Below, in pieces: positions 1-12,160 of a stretch of DNA of 64,000 nucleotides (its first letter is position 1; each line of letters opens with the position of its first letter). Made by a program: the position numbers and the translations under genes. Origin of the DNA: Watersipora subatra (Eukaryota > Bryozoa > Gymnolaemata > Cheilostomatida > Watersiporidae); the NCBI RefSeq assembly GCF_963576615.1, contig NC_088709.1, forward strand, positions 22,523,243 through 22,587,242, given 5' to 3'. The notes beneath the pieces were generated by a model that worked only from the letters and a program-made list of their open reading frames with translations, ran no database searches and was not told the DNA's origin.

Positions 1-123
1 TAGCAGTCTTTAAGAGACAGCATTTGCGAGACAGTGTTTATAAGTCAGCAATCATATAACAGCATTTTTAAAACATAGTTTATAAGGCAGCGTTTATATG
101 AGAGTGTTTATAAGCTGGTATTT
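1..123. repeat. Degenerate short tandem repeat, left part
   Basis: Imperfect units of about 20-24 bp resembling 'gacagtgtttataag' recur here. The same pattern resumes at about 8033, on the far side of retroelement A. This suggests one ancestral repeat block was split by the element's insertion. Confidence 0.55.
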
Positions 124-810
124 TGTAAAGGAAACTTCCAGTTCCCTCTACTCTCTACAAGGCAGTCAAGCAATAAATACACCGAGTGTTAGCCACCAAC
201 AATATATATATATTTATTATCTATATTTGCCGTAAAACCTCTACGGTGAACGCCACCTCTATTTGAAAATAACCTCCATTTGACCGTTACTTTGACTACG
301 TATCTTTGATCACTATGGATTCATAATATCAAGTGAAAATCATATTATTAACGATCAGTTATCTCGTTATCCAACTTCAAAGCTTTTCGCTTTTATTTTC
401 GTTAAAGCTTTGAAAGCAACCCCATAGAAATAATCAATAATGGTCTCAGGCTAATAGTAGTTTCTTGTTTACTCTTACTAACCATTTAATGTCGGGCATT
501 CACCTAGTTTAACATATATATATAGGAGTACATGAATGACATGCAATAAACCTTTAGCATACAAACAGATAGCGTGTGTGCAGTACAACTCTGCCAAAAC
601 GTTTGAATGTTGTTTCTTTTATACGCTTTGTTCTTTTGTAGACTCTGCCTACCTTTTTTCTCTGTTTTTATTCGGTCTCTTTTGGTAACACAGCTGTTAT
701 GGCTGGTCTCTTCCTAAAATAGGAATCGAACGCTCCTGTTCGTGATAAGCTCAACTGAGTCATGTGAGGCTTTCCACCAGCGTTCTTCTTTTGGCCTCCG
801 AGTTGTAACA
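124..810 (-). repeat. 3' LTR of element A, with internal insertion
   Basis: It matches 7642-8032 in two blocks: the 'aaggcaatcaagc-ataaacc' region near 160, and the block 'catgaatgacatgcaataaacc' near 531. The blocks are separated by about 300 bp at roughly 209-515 that is absent from the other LTR. Removing that insertion leaves about 385 bp, close to the 391 bp of the other LTR. Confidence 0.75.
209..515 (+). mobile_element. Partial copy of the CCGTAAAACC inverted-repeat element inside the LTR
   Basis: This segment starts with the terminal sequence CCGTAAAACCTCTA at 230 and continues with the same 'gaacgccacctctatttga' subrepeats and the 'ccatagaaataatcaata' block seen in the full copy at 51286-52540. 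The distal terminal repeat is missing, so it is a truncated or deleted copy. It must be younger than the LTR it interrupts. Confidence 0.65.
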
Positions 811-840
811 AACCAGGCCACCGTTTCACTAGAGGGGCTG

Positions 841-1700
841 TCAGCTACGGTCAATGTTGGCTGAAAGGGTAGTGTCTTCAGGTTGATTGGCCACCTTCTG
901 ACAGGCAGAAAGGATCTCTTGTGGGCCTAGTCGACCAGGTATACTGCACTGCCGCACTCGATAGTTTAGCGGTTTTTCCATCGGGGCCATCAGCTGGCCT
1001 CCGAAGATGTGTTGAAGGCGGTAGAAACAGACATATACAGTGAAATGCTGTACTCCGTGCTGTCTGTTCTTGCACGCATTCGTGGTTACTCCACATAAGC
1101 TGCAGGTGCCAGAATCGTTCAACGCATCTTTCACTTACTCTCATGTGCTACCACTGACATAGCGATTGGTCTGAATTACCTCGCTCTTTTCAGTCCGTAT
1201 TGTGGCTAGCTTTATTGAAAGTTTTTGTTAAGGTGGCTGTGTGGGGGTTGGCAATAGAATGAGCTCAGGCTCACTAATGTATGAGACCTGAACCGGCACA
1301 GCCATTTCAGCCTTCTCCATTTCCTTTATCTAGTTAAAGGGCTCTTGAATTTCTGATGATGCCTCGGTGGGTGGACTCGCAGGCATCTTTTTAAAAGGCA
1401 CAATGTGGGTCGGTATCATCTGACTGATCGTGGCTAGAGTGTCAACTGGGTGTGTCTAAACTCAAGCCTCTCTTTCGGCAACAGAATAGCACGAAGAGAC
1501 AGCGGCTGTAGTGAGAAGAGCTTGGTTGTACTCTCTGAGGCAGCTGGGCCTGTGTTCTGACGCATAGACGCAGTCTCTTCTTTTGAAGTCTAACAAACCT
1601 GCCAGCAACTCCTCATCTTCTGTCTCCGCAGGCTCTAGTAACTTCAGCATCTCAGCTAAGGAGTTGAGATTTCCACCTGAAATCGCCATAGTTGGTTTGT
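841..1700 (-). pseudogene. Extra open segments between integrase and 3' LTR of element A
   Basis: Two minus-strand open segments lie where an env-like or accessory gene would sit. The first (1689-1462) starts with an ATG and encodes about 75 residues rich in Glu and Leu. The second (1134-841) encodes about 97 residues and includes a CSLC motif followed by His and Cys residues, which could bind metal. I recognise no family. No signal peptide or membrane anchor is evident, so env is not supported. Stops separate the two, so they may be fragments of one former ORF. Confidence 0.35.
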
Positions 1701-2374
1701 TTGATTTACATTAAATCATAACTTAACATCAGCATGGAATTCCAGAAAGCATAAAAAGCTCTTTGTAACGAGCTTTTTAAGAGATTGGAAAGTAGTGTCT
1801 GTAGAGGAAGTATTGCACCTTCCTAAGCAGACTCTATTCCCTTGAAGGTGCAGAAATAAAAGGTCTTATGCCACCAATTCCTAAGTACCCTTGCTCACTT
1901 GGGCTCTGGCAGTACTACTACGGGTAAACCCTGATTGGCAGTCACCATGGTTAGCCACGCCTACTCTTCATAACGGTCTAGTGGCCGAGTGCTCTGGGCT
2001 GGTCATGGATTATGCTGGGTGACCCAGACATTTTTTTCTCTGGGCTAAAAAGCCGGGCTGGCAAAGGACTTGTAAGCCAGGCTGGTTCCCTCCAAATTTC
2101 ATGCTTTATTTGTTCCTGCGTTTTCTCTTGCTCTTGTCTCCTTCAGAGCTCCTGTAACCATTTGTCTAGATTCTTGCTAAAAGCAGGAGAAGTGTAAGCC
2201 TTTGTCTTCTGCTTGGCCAGCTCTAACTCAGCCTGTTATTCTTGCCTCTTGGCCTTTGTCCCTTTCATACAGGGCCCGCTTCGTGGCTCTATGGTGACAG
2301 GTGCTTGCGTCGCTCTTCCAGGCAGGCATGAAAAGCTTCAGTCTTCTCTCACTCTGCACTGATGACTGGCCTTG

Positions 2375-3260
2375 TCACTCTACCAAACAAGTAGCCTTTG
2401 GTTTAACCAGAACTTGGAAAGGCCCTACAAAATTAGCCTGTAGCTTAGGGTTGTTTCGTGTTTCCTCCTTATATTTAGGAGCCGGACCCAGTCTTCTAGT
2501 GCACACATTGGAGGCTTCTCTTGGTCCTCCTGTTGGATGACCATCTGCTTTTTCTGGAGTGCCATGTGTGCCTCTTCCAACATTTTCAATGTCTCTACTA
2601 CATACCCATGTAAAGACTGGGCCTTGGCGAGTAGTGGGTTGACCTCTAGCTGATTGAGAAGTCCCAAGATTTGTCAAACCGTTAGCAAGTTGGCCGTCTC
2701 TAGTGGCTGAGTGTAGCATTGCAAGATATGCTTGCATTAGCTGAGGGAGCAACCTGTACTACTTTCCATGACCCCGTGTCATTAGCAGCACTTGCAGGAA
2801 GTCGCCTAGCAGTCGATTATTGCCATCGAGCACCGTCGGTTTGGGGGTCATGAGGTGTATTTAGTCTTTTTCACTCGCCAGAGTTGACACAACTATACCG
2901 TCACTTAACTCTCAAAATGTGCACCCTGGTTGATGTGGATCTGCTCCAGTAAACCCATGTAGCAAAATACTCATTCAAAGCATTTTTCACCACTGAAGCT
3001 GTGGCCTCCAAAAGGGCTATGGCATCCTGCCATGTAGTGAATTAGTCTGTCAGCATCGGGATCCACATATTCTTTCTTGGAGTCTCAAACATCGGTTTTA
3101 CCAGGTCCACAGCCATATTCTGTCAGGGGCGCCTGAGACAGCCTCTACGCCTGTTGCTAGCTGTCATGGTGGCACTATGCTTTGCCGCCTGACAGACCTT
3201 GCAGCTGTTGATCAATCCTCTCACCATGACTGTCATCCATGGCCAGTACCAGGTACTGAT
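2375..3260 (-). pseudogene. Integrase remnant of element A
   Basis: Translation of the minus strand near 3120-2990 gives an integrase core-like segment: 'AVDLVKPMFETPRKN', then 'PMLTD', then a W-DAIALLEATA stretch. A Cys pair (CKVC) lies just upstream near 3200, as in the zinc-binding domain. Further on, 'NTPHDPQTDGARW' corresponds to the usual region before the catalytic Glu. Near 2570-2400, 'EDWVRLLNIRRK' followed by a glycine-tryptophan region resembles the C-terminal domain of Gypsy integrases. Several stops and frame changes intervene. Confidence 0.7.
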
Positions 3261-4330
3261 CGACTTACTCACTCCAGGGTGAGCAAGGGTGTGAGTCTGC
3301 TAGACGGTCATTTCTCTGATGGCTGGTGGGCATACCACGCATCATCATGGCTAGCCAATGAAAAAAGTCTGGGCTTCCAGTACCCTATTAGATCGTAATT
3401 AAAAGAATGGACAAATATGATGCAGCTGGCGGAGTTTTTGACCTCCGATCTCTAGCTGCTTCCGAGTCAACTCCTCGACCTGCTCAACAGCGTGGTACAT
3501 AGTGGCCACTAATCACTGTACAGTGGTTTGCATCTGCACCAGCTCTTTTTAAGGGTTTTTGAGTCTTTACCTGTGCCGTGCCACAGAGCTACAGAGTGGC
3601 CTTGGTCGGTTCTGGGCCGGCTTCTTTGGCTACCGTAGTGGTGAACAGGCCCAATCGACTAACTGCTTATGGACGGTCCTGGTGATCCCTGGCACTGTGA
3701 ACAGAGTTTCTTTGGGTCTTTCCAAAAGGCGCTGGGTCTCTAGAGCAAGTTTTCTTTTAGTCGGTCCTTTATCTTTCAGCTTGATGAGCTCGCAATGCAA
3801 GAAGTTCTCACAGGTCTGTGGACTGAATCCATCTATATCCCATGGCGGCAACACACTCGGTGCTCAAGAATTAACTAAAATTTAGCCAGGATTTCCAACC
3901 ATTTAGCCCCTTAGTTTGAGAGTTTTTTCCGCTGACACAGCTACTGCAGAGAGGCATAACCTGTAATAAGGAAAGAGTACACTTCGTAAAGGTATGGCTG
4001 GAAGTGTTTCACGGCCTTTGCCAGGGCGACCAGCTTTTGTTTGTTTTACATAGTGATTTCTCTCCGCAGGGTCAGTGTCTTACTGAAAAAGGCTATGATC
4101 CTCCCAGCCCCTTCCTATACTTAAAGCAGCAACGCTGCTACTCCACAACTACTGGCATCCGTATCCGGAATATACCATCGGCGCGGGTTAGGGTATCCCA
4201 ATGCAAGAGCCAAGGAAAGGTGCCTCCTCAGCTTGTAAAAGGCTGCCTGCTCATCCTTGCCCTACACCCATTCTTCTCTTTTGCTTGTAAGTTGGTTCAG
4301 AGGCCGAGATATGATGGTGAAGCTGGAAAA

Positions 4331-4900
4331 TTATTGTTTATAATACCTTACTGTTCTCAAAAAGCACTGTAGCTCAAGGAGTCCCCTAGGGGTCGGCCAT
4401 GGATGGCCCGCTTGGGTTTTTTTTGCGTCAGTAGCTGCGCTTCTGCACTTACCACATGGCCAGATACCGGACCTGTGAGTAGAAGAGTTTGCCTTTGAGC
4501 GGGGTTTAGTTTCAGGCCAGCTCTCTTCAGCCTTGAAACATTTCATCTAATTGCTGCAGGTTGGTGTCGCTCTGCAAGGGCGACGACTATGACATCATCT
4601 AGGTAGAGCGGCAACGTCTTCTAATACAAGCTCTGCAACACTCGCTCTACACATTTAGAAGGTAACCAGCGCCAAGGTGAGCCTAATGAACAGAACTTTC
4701 CATTTCCAGAAACAACAAAGGCCAACTTCTCTTGTGCATCGATGTCTACGGGTTTTTGCCAATAGCCACTGACAATGTTCAGTGTGCTAAAGTACATGTT
4801 GCTAGACTACGCATCAAGGCTGTCATTGATCTGAAGAAAGGGATAGGTGTCCTGCTTAGTGATGATATTTAGCTATCAATAATTATTGCAGAAACGCCAC
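4331..4900 (-). pseudogene. Reverse transcriptase remnant of element A
   Basis: Minus-strand translation around 4860-4690 gives 'QDTYPFLQINDSLDA', then 'YFSTLNIVSGYWQKPVDID', both typical of Ty3/Gypsy reverse transcriptase. The catalytic box YLDDVIV lies near 4610-4590. Further on, 'GHVVSAEA' and 'LELQCFLRTVRYYKQ' match the end of the domain. Stops (for example after SLDA) and at least two frame changes show it cannot encode an active enzyme. Confidence 0.85.
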
Positions 4901-5629
4901 TTCTCATCCCTCTTTTGGGTGAGTAGTACCAAAAAACTCTACAGCTACAGGCTGGCTCGACAAGCCCTTTGTCTAACAGCTCTCAAACTTAACGTTCGAC
5001 CTTTCCCTTTTTCTTTAGGCCTAGTCAGTGCAGTGGCTGGCAAATAAGACGGGTTCCCTTTTTGAGTAGAATGGAACGTTCCACCTTGAAAGTCCGGCCC
5101 ATATCCAAATCTCTGGTACTGAGCATGCTTTGATAGCTCATTAGCAGCCATGCCAGTCGCTCCGACTGTCCCGGCTTCGTGCAGTTATGTTGGGTTACCA
5201 CATATAGGTACATCAGGTAGGCTGGCATCCCTCCCTCTAACATATTCGCACTCAAAAGCACAGTTCCTGAGCCATGGGAATGGTTCATTATCCACTTGGT
5301 AATCCTCTATCCCCGTGTAAACGCCCACCGTACTGCCAACTCAGAGGTGGAAAAACAGATCCATAACATTGAGGCATCGTGCCACAACGCTTCATTTTGT
5401 GCCAGACCAGTTTGAGCTCATTGCCAGCGGGAGCCCATTCGAATATTTTTCAACTACTCTCAACAAGCAGTAATTCTTGGTCGTCACTCTACATGAAACT
5501 GCATCTCGATCTTGGCTGGCGGCACTAGATCGTGAACCACATAGACTTTACAGAACAGCAACTGGCGGGATCTGTCCGTACAGGTCAACAAATGATAATT
5601 CATGTATACCAAGGGCTGCTGGAACTTTA

Positions 5630-5908
5630 TCACAAATTGGTGGGCATCCAGGAGGGCATTCCTAATATAGCATATTTGCTAATCTCGCTCACCATAAAAA
5701 CCTCCTCAGTCTTTACAGTAGGTCCCAGTATGGGTATGGGTAGTTGCACAAGTCCATAAAAGGACAGCCTAGTGCCATTGGTCATGATTCCATGACTGTC
5801 GCTTTTTTCCAACAAATTTTTTGTGACTTGGGGGATTTTGTCAAACGCATGCTTACATAGCAGGTTTGTAGTGCATCCTGTGTCAGGCAGGAACTGCCGC
5901 CCCTCCAA
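5630..5908 (-). pseudogene. Aspartic protease remnant of element A
   Basis: A 92-residue open segment contains LPDTGCTTNLL, the active-site motif of retroviral-type aspartic proteases. It is followed at the usual distance by 'YAILGMPSW', which matches the conserved ILG(x)DW-type motif. It lies between the gag-like region and reverse transcriptase, as expected. It is isolated from both by stops. Confidence 0.8.
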
Positions 5909-5949
5909 CTTAGGAAGCTGGAAGTAGGAAGTAACTGGTGGAGTCAGGC

Positions 5950-7420
5950 CATCTCAGTGTGTGTGCCTGAGTTGGCTTGGCACCACTGCTGCTAAGCCAG
6001 GCAGGCCTATTCTCTACAGGAACTTTTGAGGTTCCCAGGGCAGCGTTTTGGAGTTCCTACAAGGTCTGAATAGTCAGCGTACCATGAGTCAGTCCTACCG
6101 CCTTCAAAGTAGGTTTCTGACAGCTTACTGGCCTGTTGTCTTTCCTTTTGGCCCTAAGACCTAACGGGGAGCTCCTAAAGTGCCAGATCTGTAAGGGTAA
6201 GCAACAGGAAAAACATCAGTGTGATCGTACAGGTCAGCCTTTGACATTTTACTCGCCAGATTCTCTCCCACAGGTTCTTGAGCGTGCTCTTGGCTCGGCA
6301 GCCTGCGACAACTTGACTCAAACATGTTGGCATGTCAGGCCAGTCTTCAGTGAGCGATCCGAGCCCCAAAATTGAGAGGGCCTAAGAGTACATAGTTTCG
6401 GAGAGACTTGGCAGGGGTCTCTTCTACTGCAAGCCTGGCTAGAACAGACCTCCTCTCAGGCTCCCCGTTTTGGCATCAGCACTTCTGGGCTGGAACTTCT
6501 CTTGACCAGATTTATTTTGCCATGGCCAGGCCGGCCTGCTCATTAAAACGAGTTTCTGACAAAATGCTGGATTGTTTCTTTTTGCCAAAGAAATCCAGGT
6601 CAAAAGTTTTAATGCAACCAATGGTTGACACTACTGTTGAGGCCTGCTGCTGTTCCCAAGTGTGCTGGCTTTTTTGGGGCACTGCCAGCACATGTGTTTA
6701 AGACTCACAGTCTTAGCACTGTAGGGTCTTTGGCTCCTTTTTCACCTTGACGCCAATATACTTTCTGTTACATCCGCTGCACCTGCTGACCAACCACATG
6801 GTCCTGTACCACAGCCGTCGGTTTTTCCGGGGTTTCATTTATGACCCGGATGTTGGTAATCACTGGGCCCTCAGGCTTGATTTTCAAGAGCTCTGCTTCA
6901 ATGCACATAATCTCTGTTAGAGTAGCCATGAGCATAGCCAGCAGGTGTTTCTGCAGGCTGGCATGGATGACCGAGCAGCAGAACAGCTCTTTAGCCATAT
7001 CAGTCTTATAAGGGCCTGGCAAGTCAGTGTAGGCAGGCAGCCTGAACTATCCTTACTACATGGTAGGCACGCTTCTACAAAGAAGTTGCTGTGACCCACT
7101 TTAGGGTGCTCATCCTTTTGCGAGCCTCCTGGGCAAGAGGCCAAACTAGGCTTAAAGCATGTCAAAGACAGCTTCCACTTGGTCAGCTTGTTCACAGTCC
7201 TTGGACTCTTCTTTGAGGGCCTATAATTCCGGCCTGTTTAGGCATTAGCTCCAATTATCTTTTGGAACCGGCTGATAAAAAACTAAACAATCTCCGATAT
7301 TGAGTATTGAGGTGCCTTGAACTGATAGACTTGGACCTGAGCTCGGGGTGCCATTGCCAGTTGTCTAAGGACCTCTGCCAGCCTGTCCATCTCTTGATCC
7401 GCGCTCATTGAGTGTTTGCT
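5950..7420 (-). pseudogene. Gag-like remnant of element A
   Basis: This minus-strand region lies directly after the primer-binding site. It begins with a segment that reads 'SADQEMDRLAEVLRQLAM' and, a little further on, 'VYQFKAPQYSISEIV', plausible for a gag N-terminus. The rest is broken into short open pieces (for example 7195-6917 and 7022-6768) in different frames. No intact zinc knuckle was found. The assignment rests on position plus the N-terminal segment. Confidence 0.5.
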
Positions 7421-7619
7421 GTCTATATTTCACTGAGAAAACTCGCCAAACTTTGGGTGGCGTTGTTCATGCAGCATGGCTTGCCGAGCTCAAGGAAATC
7501 TTTTTCCACTACTCGCCTAAGTAGTGATCACCAGGTGACGGTGATGCTGTCTCCAGCACACGGTCTGCCAAGGTTCAGGAATGCTCTTGCTTTTGGACTC
7601 TCTTGCGGAGCTGAGATCC

Positions 7620-7641
7620 TTGATCCCACTGCTGCCACCAG
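7620..7641 (-). other. Primer-binding site of element A
   Basis: On the minus strand, directly inside the 5' LTR, the sequence reads TGGTGGCAGCAGTGGGAT. It begins with TGG, as expected for pairing with the CCA end of a tRNA. Element B has the same first ten bases at the same position, so the two elements probably use the same primer tRNA. I did not identify which tRNA. Confidence 0.6.
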
Positions 7642-8032
7642 TGTAAAGAAAAATAATGGCTTCTTTTACTCTCGATAAGGCAATCAAGCTATAAACCCAC
7701 CAAGTTTTAGCCACTAAAAAATATATTTATAAGCAAACATAGGACCACATGAATAACAGGCAATAAACCAACTACATACATGCAGAAAATGTGTGCACAG
7801 CAAGATTCTTCCAAAACTATCAAGTCTTGCTTTTTATATATACCTTCTTCCTTTTTGTGCTCTTCCTATTTTTTAATTATTTCATGCTTGGTGTAATACT
7901 CAGTTTACTCAGTCATCTGAGCATCCTCAATGGTGACCAAGCCTTCACGGGTTACCGGAAGGCTCCGCCAGGTGACTGGGTAGACCAGGCGGTCAGCCTC
8001 TATAGCCTGAGTTATAGCAATTTGCTGTAACA
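7642..8032 (-). repeat. 5' LTR of element A
   Basis: 391 bp beginning TGTAAAG and ending CTGTAACA. It is related to 124-810 over its first half but much diverged in its second half. It abuts the primer-binding site on the inner side and the short tandem repeat block on the outer side. Confidence 0.75.
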
Positions 8033-8230
8033 GTTTATAAGACATCATTTATAAGGCAACGATTATAATGCAGCCTTTAAAAAACCTGTTCATAAGAGAG
8101 TGTTTACGAGACATTGTTGGAAAGAAAGTTGAAAACTGCCGTTACAGTTTATTAGACAAAGCTTATAAGACAGTGTTTATAAGACGGTGAGTTATTTACA
8201 ACTTGCCGTCTCATAAACGCTGTATATATA
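8033..8230. repeat. Degenerate short tandem repeat, right part
   Basis: Units such as 'gacagtgtttataag' recur several times, matching the pattern at 1-123 on the other side of element A. Confidence 0.5.
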
Positions 8231-8715
8231 ACTTATAAATATTTATAAAACTAACCGTATAGTTGTATAACATTTCATAAAATTTAGAACTCAAACAGTA
8301 TAAAAATACATGTGACAATATGATATTCCGATGATGGTTAAAAAGTAGGTAAAAATGCTTCTTGCTACACAATTGCTTTATGTTGCTGCACTCTTCATGT
8401 AGCGGTGAGTAAATATGTTGTTCAACACTGTTTGCTTTTAACATGCCAAAGTGATTAAGAGGATAGATATGCACGTGGTCTCATTAGATTGAATAGTTAC
8501 ATGTGAATTAATTTGACTTACTACTGAGCTACAAATCTTTCAGTAAAAAAATTTTTGACAAACCAAATGTTTAACTGTCAAAATTTGTTTTACCTTTCAT
8601 ATTTGATAAAAACGAATAAACAGAAATACACAAACATAAACATGTAAGATATAGAATTATTAAATGTCAAAATGTACATTACTATTAATAAATTATAATC
8701 TGCAGAGTATCGAAG
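8231..8715 (+). other. AT-rich upstream region of the ankyrin gene
   Basis: No coding signal was seen. A good 3' splice site (ataatctgcag) ends at about 8705, just before the start codon at 8716. A non-coding first exon therefore probably lies upstream; I could not place it. Confidence 0.35.
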
Positions 8716-11577
8716 ATGGAGGACTACGGAGCCAGCAGTGCACCAGTAATGAAAACACAAGAAATTAACCCTGAAGAGATGCTCTACCACTTCCTTGAAA
8801 CATACACAGAGAGAGAGTACATAAATTCTCAACTAACAGTCAATGACCTAAGCAGGTTCTTAGAGAGTGTTACAGAAGAAAAACGTTGCTTGATTGCTAA
8901 AAGCAAATTTGAATGTGGAGTGAGTTTCTTGCATAGAACTGTTAAACATGACATACAGCTGTTCCGGGGCATTTTGAATAGCTTTCAGTTGAAGAATAGA
9001 CATACATTACTTATGGTGCAAGATAGTGAAGGAATGACATCACTACACTATGCTAGTAACTCAGAGGATGTAGATACAGTGAAGTATATGCTGGAATCTG
9101 TAGCACTAGAGAATAGACATGCATTACTTATGGTGCAGGATAAGAAAGGAATGACATTGCTACACTATGCTAAGGAGTCAGGCAGTGCAGATACAGTGAA
9201 ATATGTCCTGAAATTGATAGCACCGGACAATAGACATGCATTACTAATGGTGCAGGATAATGAAGGAATGACATCACTACATTACGCTAGTCAGTCAGGT
9301 GATGCATATACAGTGAAATATATACTGGAATCCATAGCACCAGAACATGGACATGCATTACTTATGGTGCAGGATGATAGAGGAATGACATCCCTACACT
9401 ATGCTAGTCAGTCAGGAGATACAGAAACAGTGAAGTTTTTACTGGGATCTATAGCACCAGAGAAGAAATATGCATCACTAACAGCCCAGGATAATAAAGG
9501 AATCACATCACTACACTATGCTAGTCAGTCAGGAGATGCAGATACAGTGAAATGTGTACTGGAATCCATAGCACCAGAGAATAGACATACGTCACTTATG
9601 GTGCAGGATAGTATGGGAATGACATCACTACACTATGCTAGTCAGTCACAAGATGCAGATACAGTGAAATATGTAGTGGAATCCATAGCACGGGAGAATA
9701 GACATACATCACTAATGGTACAGGATAGTTCGGGAATGACATCATTACACTGTGCTAGTCTGTCAGAAGATGCAGATGTAGTGAAATATGTACTGGAATC
9801 CATAGCACTGGAGAATAGACATGCATCACTTATGGTACAAGATAGTCTAGGAATGACATCACTACACCTTGTTATTATGTCAAGAGATGGAGATACAGTG
9901 AAATATGTACTGGAACTGATACCACCAGAGAAAAGACATGCATCACTCACGGCGCAGAATCATAGTGGAATGACACCACTACACTACGCTAGTCAGGCGG
10001 AAGATGCAGATAAAGTGAAATATGTACTGGAATACATAGCACCAGAGAACAGAAATTCATCACTCATGGCGCAGGATCATAGCGGAAGGACATCACTACA
10101 CTACGCTAGTCAAACAGAAGATGCAGATAAAGTGAAATATGTACTGGAATACATAGCACCAGAGAAAAAACATGCCTCACTCATGGCGCAGGATCATAGC
10201 GGAAGGACATCACTACACTACGCTAGTCAGGCAGAAGATGCAGATAAAGTGAAATATGGACTGGAATACATAGCACCGGAGAATAGACTTGCATCACTTA
10301 CCGTGCAGAAGATCAACAGAGGAACACCATTACACGATGCTAGTTATTCATGCCTATCAAATACAATGAAATATCTACTGGAATCAATAGCACCGGAGGA
10401 TAGACACGCATCACTTATGGTGCAGGATAACGAGGGAATGACATCACTACACTATGCTAGTCTGTTAGGAGAGGCAGATAAAGTGAAATATATACTGGAA
10501 TCCATAGCACCAGAGAGTAGATATGAATCAATTATGGTACAGGATAGTACAGAAATGACATCACTACACCGTGCTAGTCAGTCAAAAGATGCAGATACAG
10601 TGAAATATGTACTGGAATCCATAGCACCGGAAAATAGACATACATCACTTATAGTACAGAATAATAAAGAAATGACCTCACTACACCATGTTAGTCAGTC
10701 ACAAGATGCAGATACAGTGAGATATGTACTGGAATCCATAGCACCGGAGAATAGACATACATCACTTATGGTACAGGATAGTTCGGGAATGACATCACTA
10801 CACTATGCTAGTGATTCAAGAGGTGCAGATAAAGTGAAATATATGCTGGAGTCCATAGCACTGGAGAATAGACATACATCACTAATGGTGCAGAATACTA
10901 GAGGAATGACATCACTACACTATGTTTTTTGGTCAAGAGAAGCAAACAAAGTGAAATATGTACTGGAATCTATAGCACCAGAGCATAGACACGCATCACT
11001 TATGGTACAGGATAAGGAAAGAATGACATCACTACACTATGCTAGTATGTTAGGAAATGCAGATACATTGAAATATGTAGTGGAATCTATAGCACCAGAG
11101 AATAGATATGAATCAATTATGTTACAGGATTATAAAGGAATGACATCACTACACTATGCTAGTCAGTCAGAAGATGCAGATGTAGTGAAATATGTACTGG
11201 AATCCATAGCACTGCAGAATAGACATGCATCACTTATGGTACAGGATTATAAAGGAATGACATCACTACACTATGCCAGTCAGTCAGAAAATACTGATGT
11301 AGTGAAATATGTACTGAAATCCATTGCACTCGAGAAGAGACATGCCTCACTTATGGTGCAGGATAATAGAGGAATGACATCGCTACACCATGCTAGTCAG
11401 TTAAAAGATGCAGGTACAGTGAAATACGTACTGGAATCCATAGCACCAGAGTATAGACATGCATCACTTATGGTGAAGGATAACAACGGAAAGACACCAC
11501 TAGATCATGCAAATGATAGAGTATCATATGTTCTCAGGCATATTGTCTCTGTCCTTAAAAGACATAATTTTTCCTAA
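8716..11577 (+). CDS. Ankyrin-repeat protein, 953 residues, single coding exon
   Basis: This uninterrupted ORF starts with ATG directly after a likely 3' splice site and ends TAA. Residues 1-103 form an N-terminal region with no domain I recognise, ending in one degenerate repeat. From residue 104, 21 repeats follow, each exactly 39 residues (117 bp), then a final partial repeat at 923-953. Each unit carries the ankyrin signature GMTSLHYAS near its start and a VKYVLESIAPENRH-like helix later. Ankyrin repeats are protein-binding scaffolds, and the usual length is about 33 residues, so these carry a six-residue longer linker. There is no signal peptide, membrane segment or catalytic domain, so the product is probably intracellular. 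The partner and role are unknown. Near-identical DNA repeats indicate recent expansion by unequal exchange. Confidence 0.9.
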   Translation: MEDYGASSAPVMKTQEINPEEMLYHFLETYTEREYINSQLTVNDLSRFLESVTEEKRCLIAKSKFECGVSFLHRTVKHDIQLFRGILNSFQLKNRHTLLMVQDSEGMTSLHYASNSEDVDTVKYMLESVALENRHALLMVQDKKGMTLLHYAKESGSADTVKYVLKLIAPDNRHALLMVQDNEGMTSLHYASQSGDAYTVKYILESIAPEHGHALLMVQDDRGMTSLHYASQSGDTETVKFLLGSIAPEKKYASLTAQDNKGITSLHYASQSGDADTVKCVLESIAPENRHTSLMVQDSMGMTSLHYASQSQDADTVKYVVESIARENRHTSLMVQDSSGMTSLHCASLSEDADVVKYVLESIALENRHASLMVQDSLGMTSLHLVIMSRDGDTVKYVLELIPPEKRHASLTAQNHSGMTPLHYASQAEDADKVKYVLEYIAPENRNSSLMAQDHSGRTSLHYASQTEDADKVKYVLEYIAPEKKHASLMAQDHSGRTSLHYASQAEDADKVKYGLEYIAPENRLASLTVQKINRGTPLHDASYSCLSNTMKYLLESIAPEDRHASLMVQDNEGMTSLHYASLLGEADKVKYILESIAPESRYESIMVQDSTEMTSLHRASQSKDADTVKYVLESIAPENRHTSLIVQNNKEMTSLHHVSQSQDADTVRYVLESIAPENRHTSLMVQDSSGMTSLHYASDSRGADKVKYMLESIALENRHTSLMVQNTRGMTSLHYVFWSREANKVKYVLESIAPEHRHASLMVQDKERMTSLHYASMLGNADTLKYVVESIAPENRYESIMLQDYKGMTSLHYASQSEDADVVKYVLESIALQNRHASLMVQDYKGMTSLHYASQSENTDVVKYVLKSIALEKRHASLMVQDNRGMTSLHHASQLKDAGTVKYVLESIAPEYRHASLMVKDNNGKTPLDHANDRVSYVLRHIVSVLKRHNFS

Positions 11578-12160
11578 CAGCTAAAAACGCTGCAAGTCTC
11601 TGAACTGCAACATCTTATACAATTTCTTTTCAACTCACAAAATGGTCTTTCCAGAGTATCTTGTTCAGTGACCCAGATATAATCAGTCCTTGCTTTCAAA
11701 ATCCTTCTCCTACTGCTACCGTCTTACCAAGTAATTACTTCACTTGATTCCATACTGATCCATCTTGATTGGCTCTTCCCACTCCAATGACTCCACTAAA
11801 TCTATCTTACAGCACCAACTATGTCTCTTCTGTTTGCACACAACTCACTTATCCTCCCATTAACGATTTTACCTCAGCTAAAAAAGTGTTTCACTCCACT
11901 GCAACAACCAGTAGAAAATATTTTCTATCTTCTGCATCCTCTGCATCCCTGATAACGTTGCAGCAACTGCCCCTCCGCAGTAGAGGGATTAATTTAGAGA
12001 GATTAATTGGGTAATCATTTACCCTGTCCACCCAATGCATCTTACTCACGAGGCAACTCAAACATTCTCAACAGTGCCAACACTTATGATGTTAGTCGGA
12101 CAGTGCTTGACAGGAAACATACTTCTCCTGCCCACCACTTTGATAAAGTAGAAACTGGTC
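11578..12160. other. 3' flank of the ankyrin gene, no gene recognised
   Basis: Short open frames occur here (for example 11769-12014), but composition and content give no support for coding. It probably contains the 3' untranslated region. Confidence 0.3.

Larger units (their letters stand above)
124..8032 (-). mobile_element. Decayed Ty3/Gypsy-type LTR retrotransposon (element A)
   Basis: Two related LTRs bound this 7.9-kb element, at 124-810 (with an insertion) and 7642-8032. Both begin TGTAAAG and end TGTAACA. Read on the minus strand, the interior keeps the Ty3/Gypsy order: primer-binding site, gag-like segment, DTG protease, reverse transcriptase with a YLDD box, integrase core and integrase C-terminal region, then an extra open segment and the 3' LTR. 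Every coding part is broken by stops and frameshifts, so the element is dead. The two LTRs have diverged clearly, which implies an old insertion. No convincing target-site duplication could be read. Confidence 0.85.
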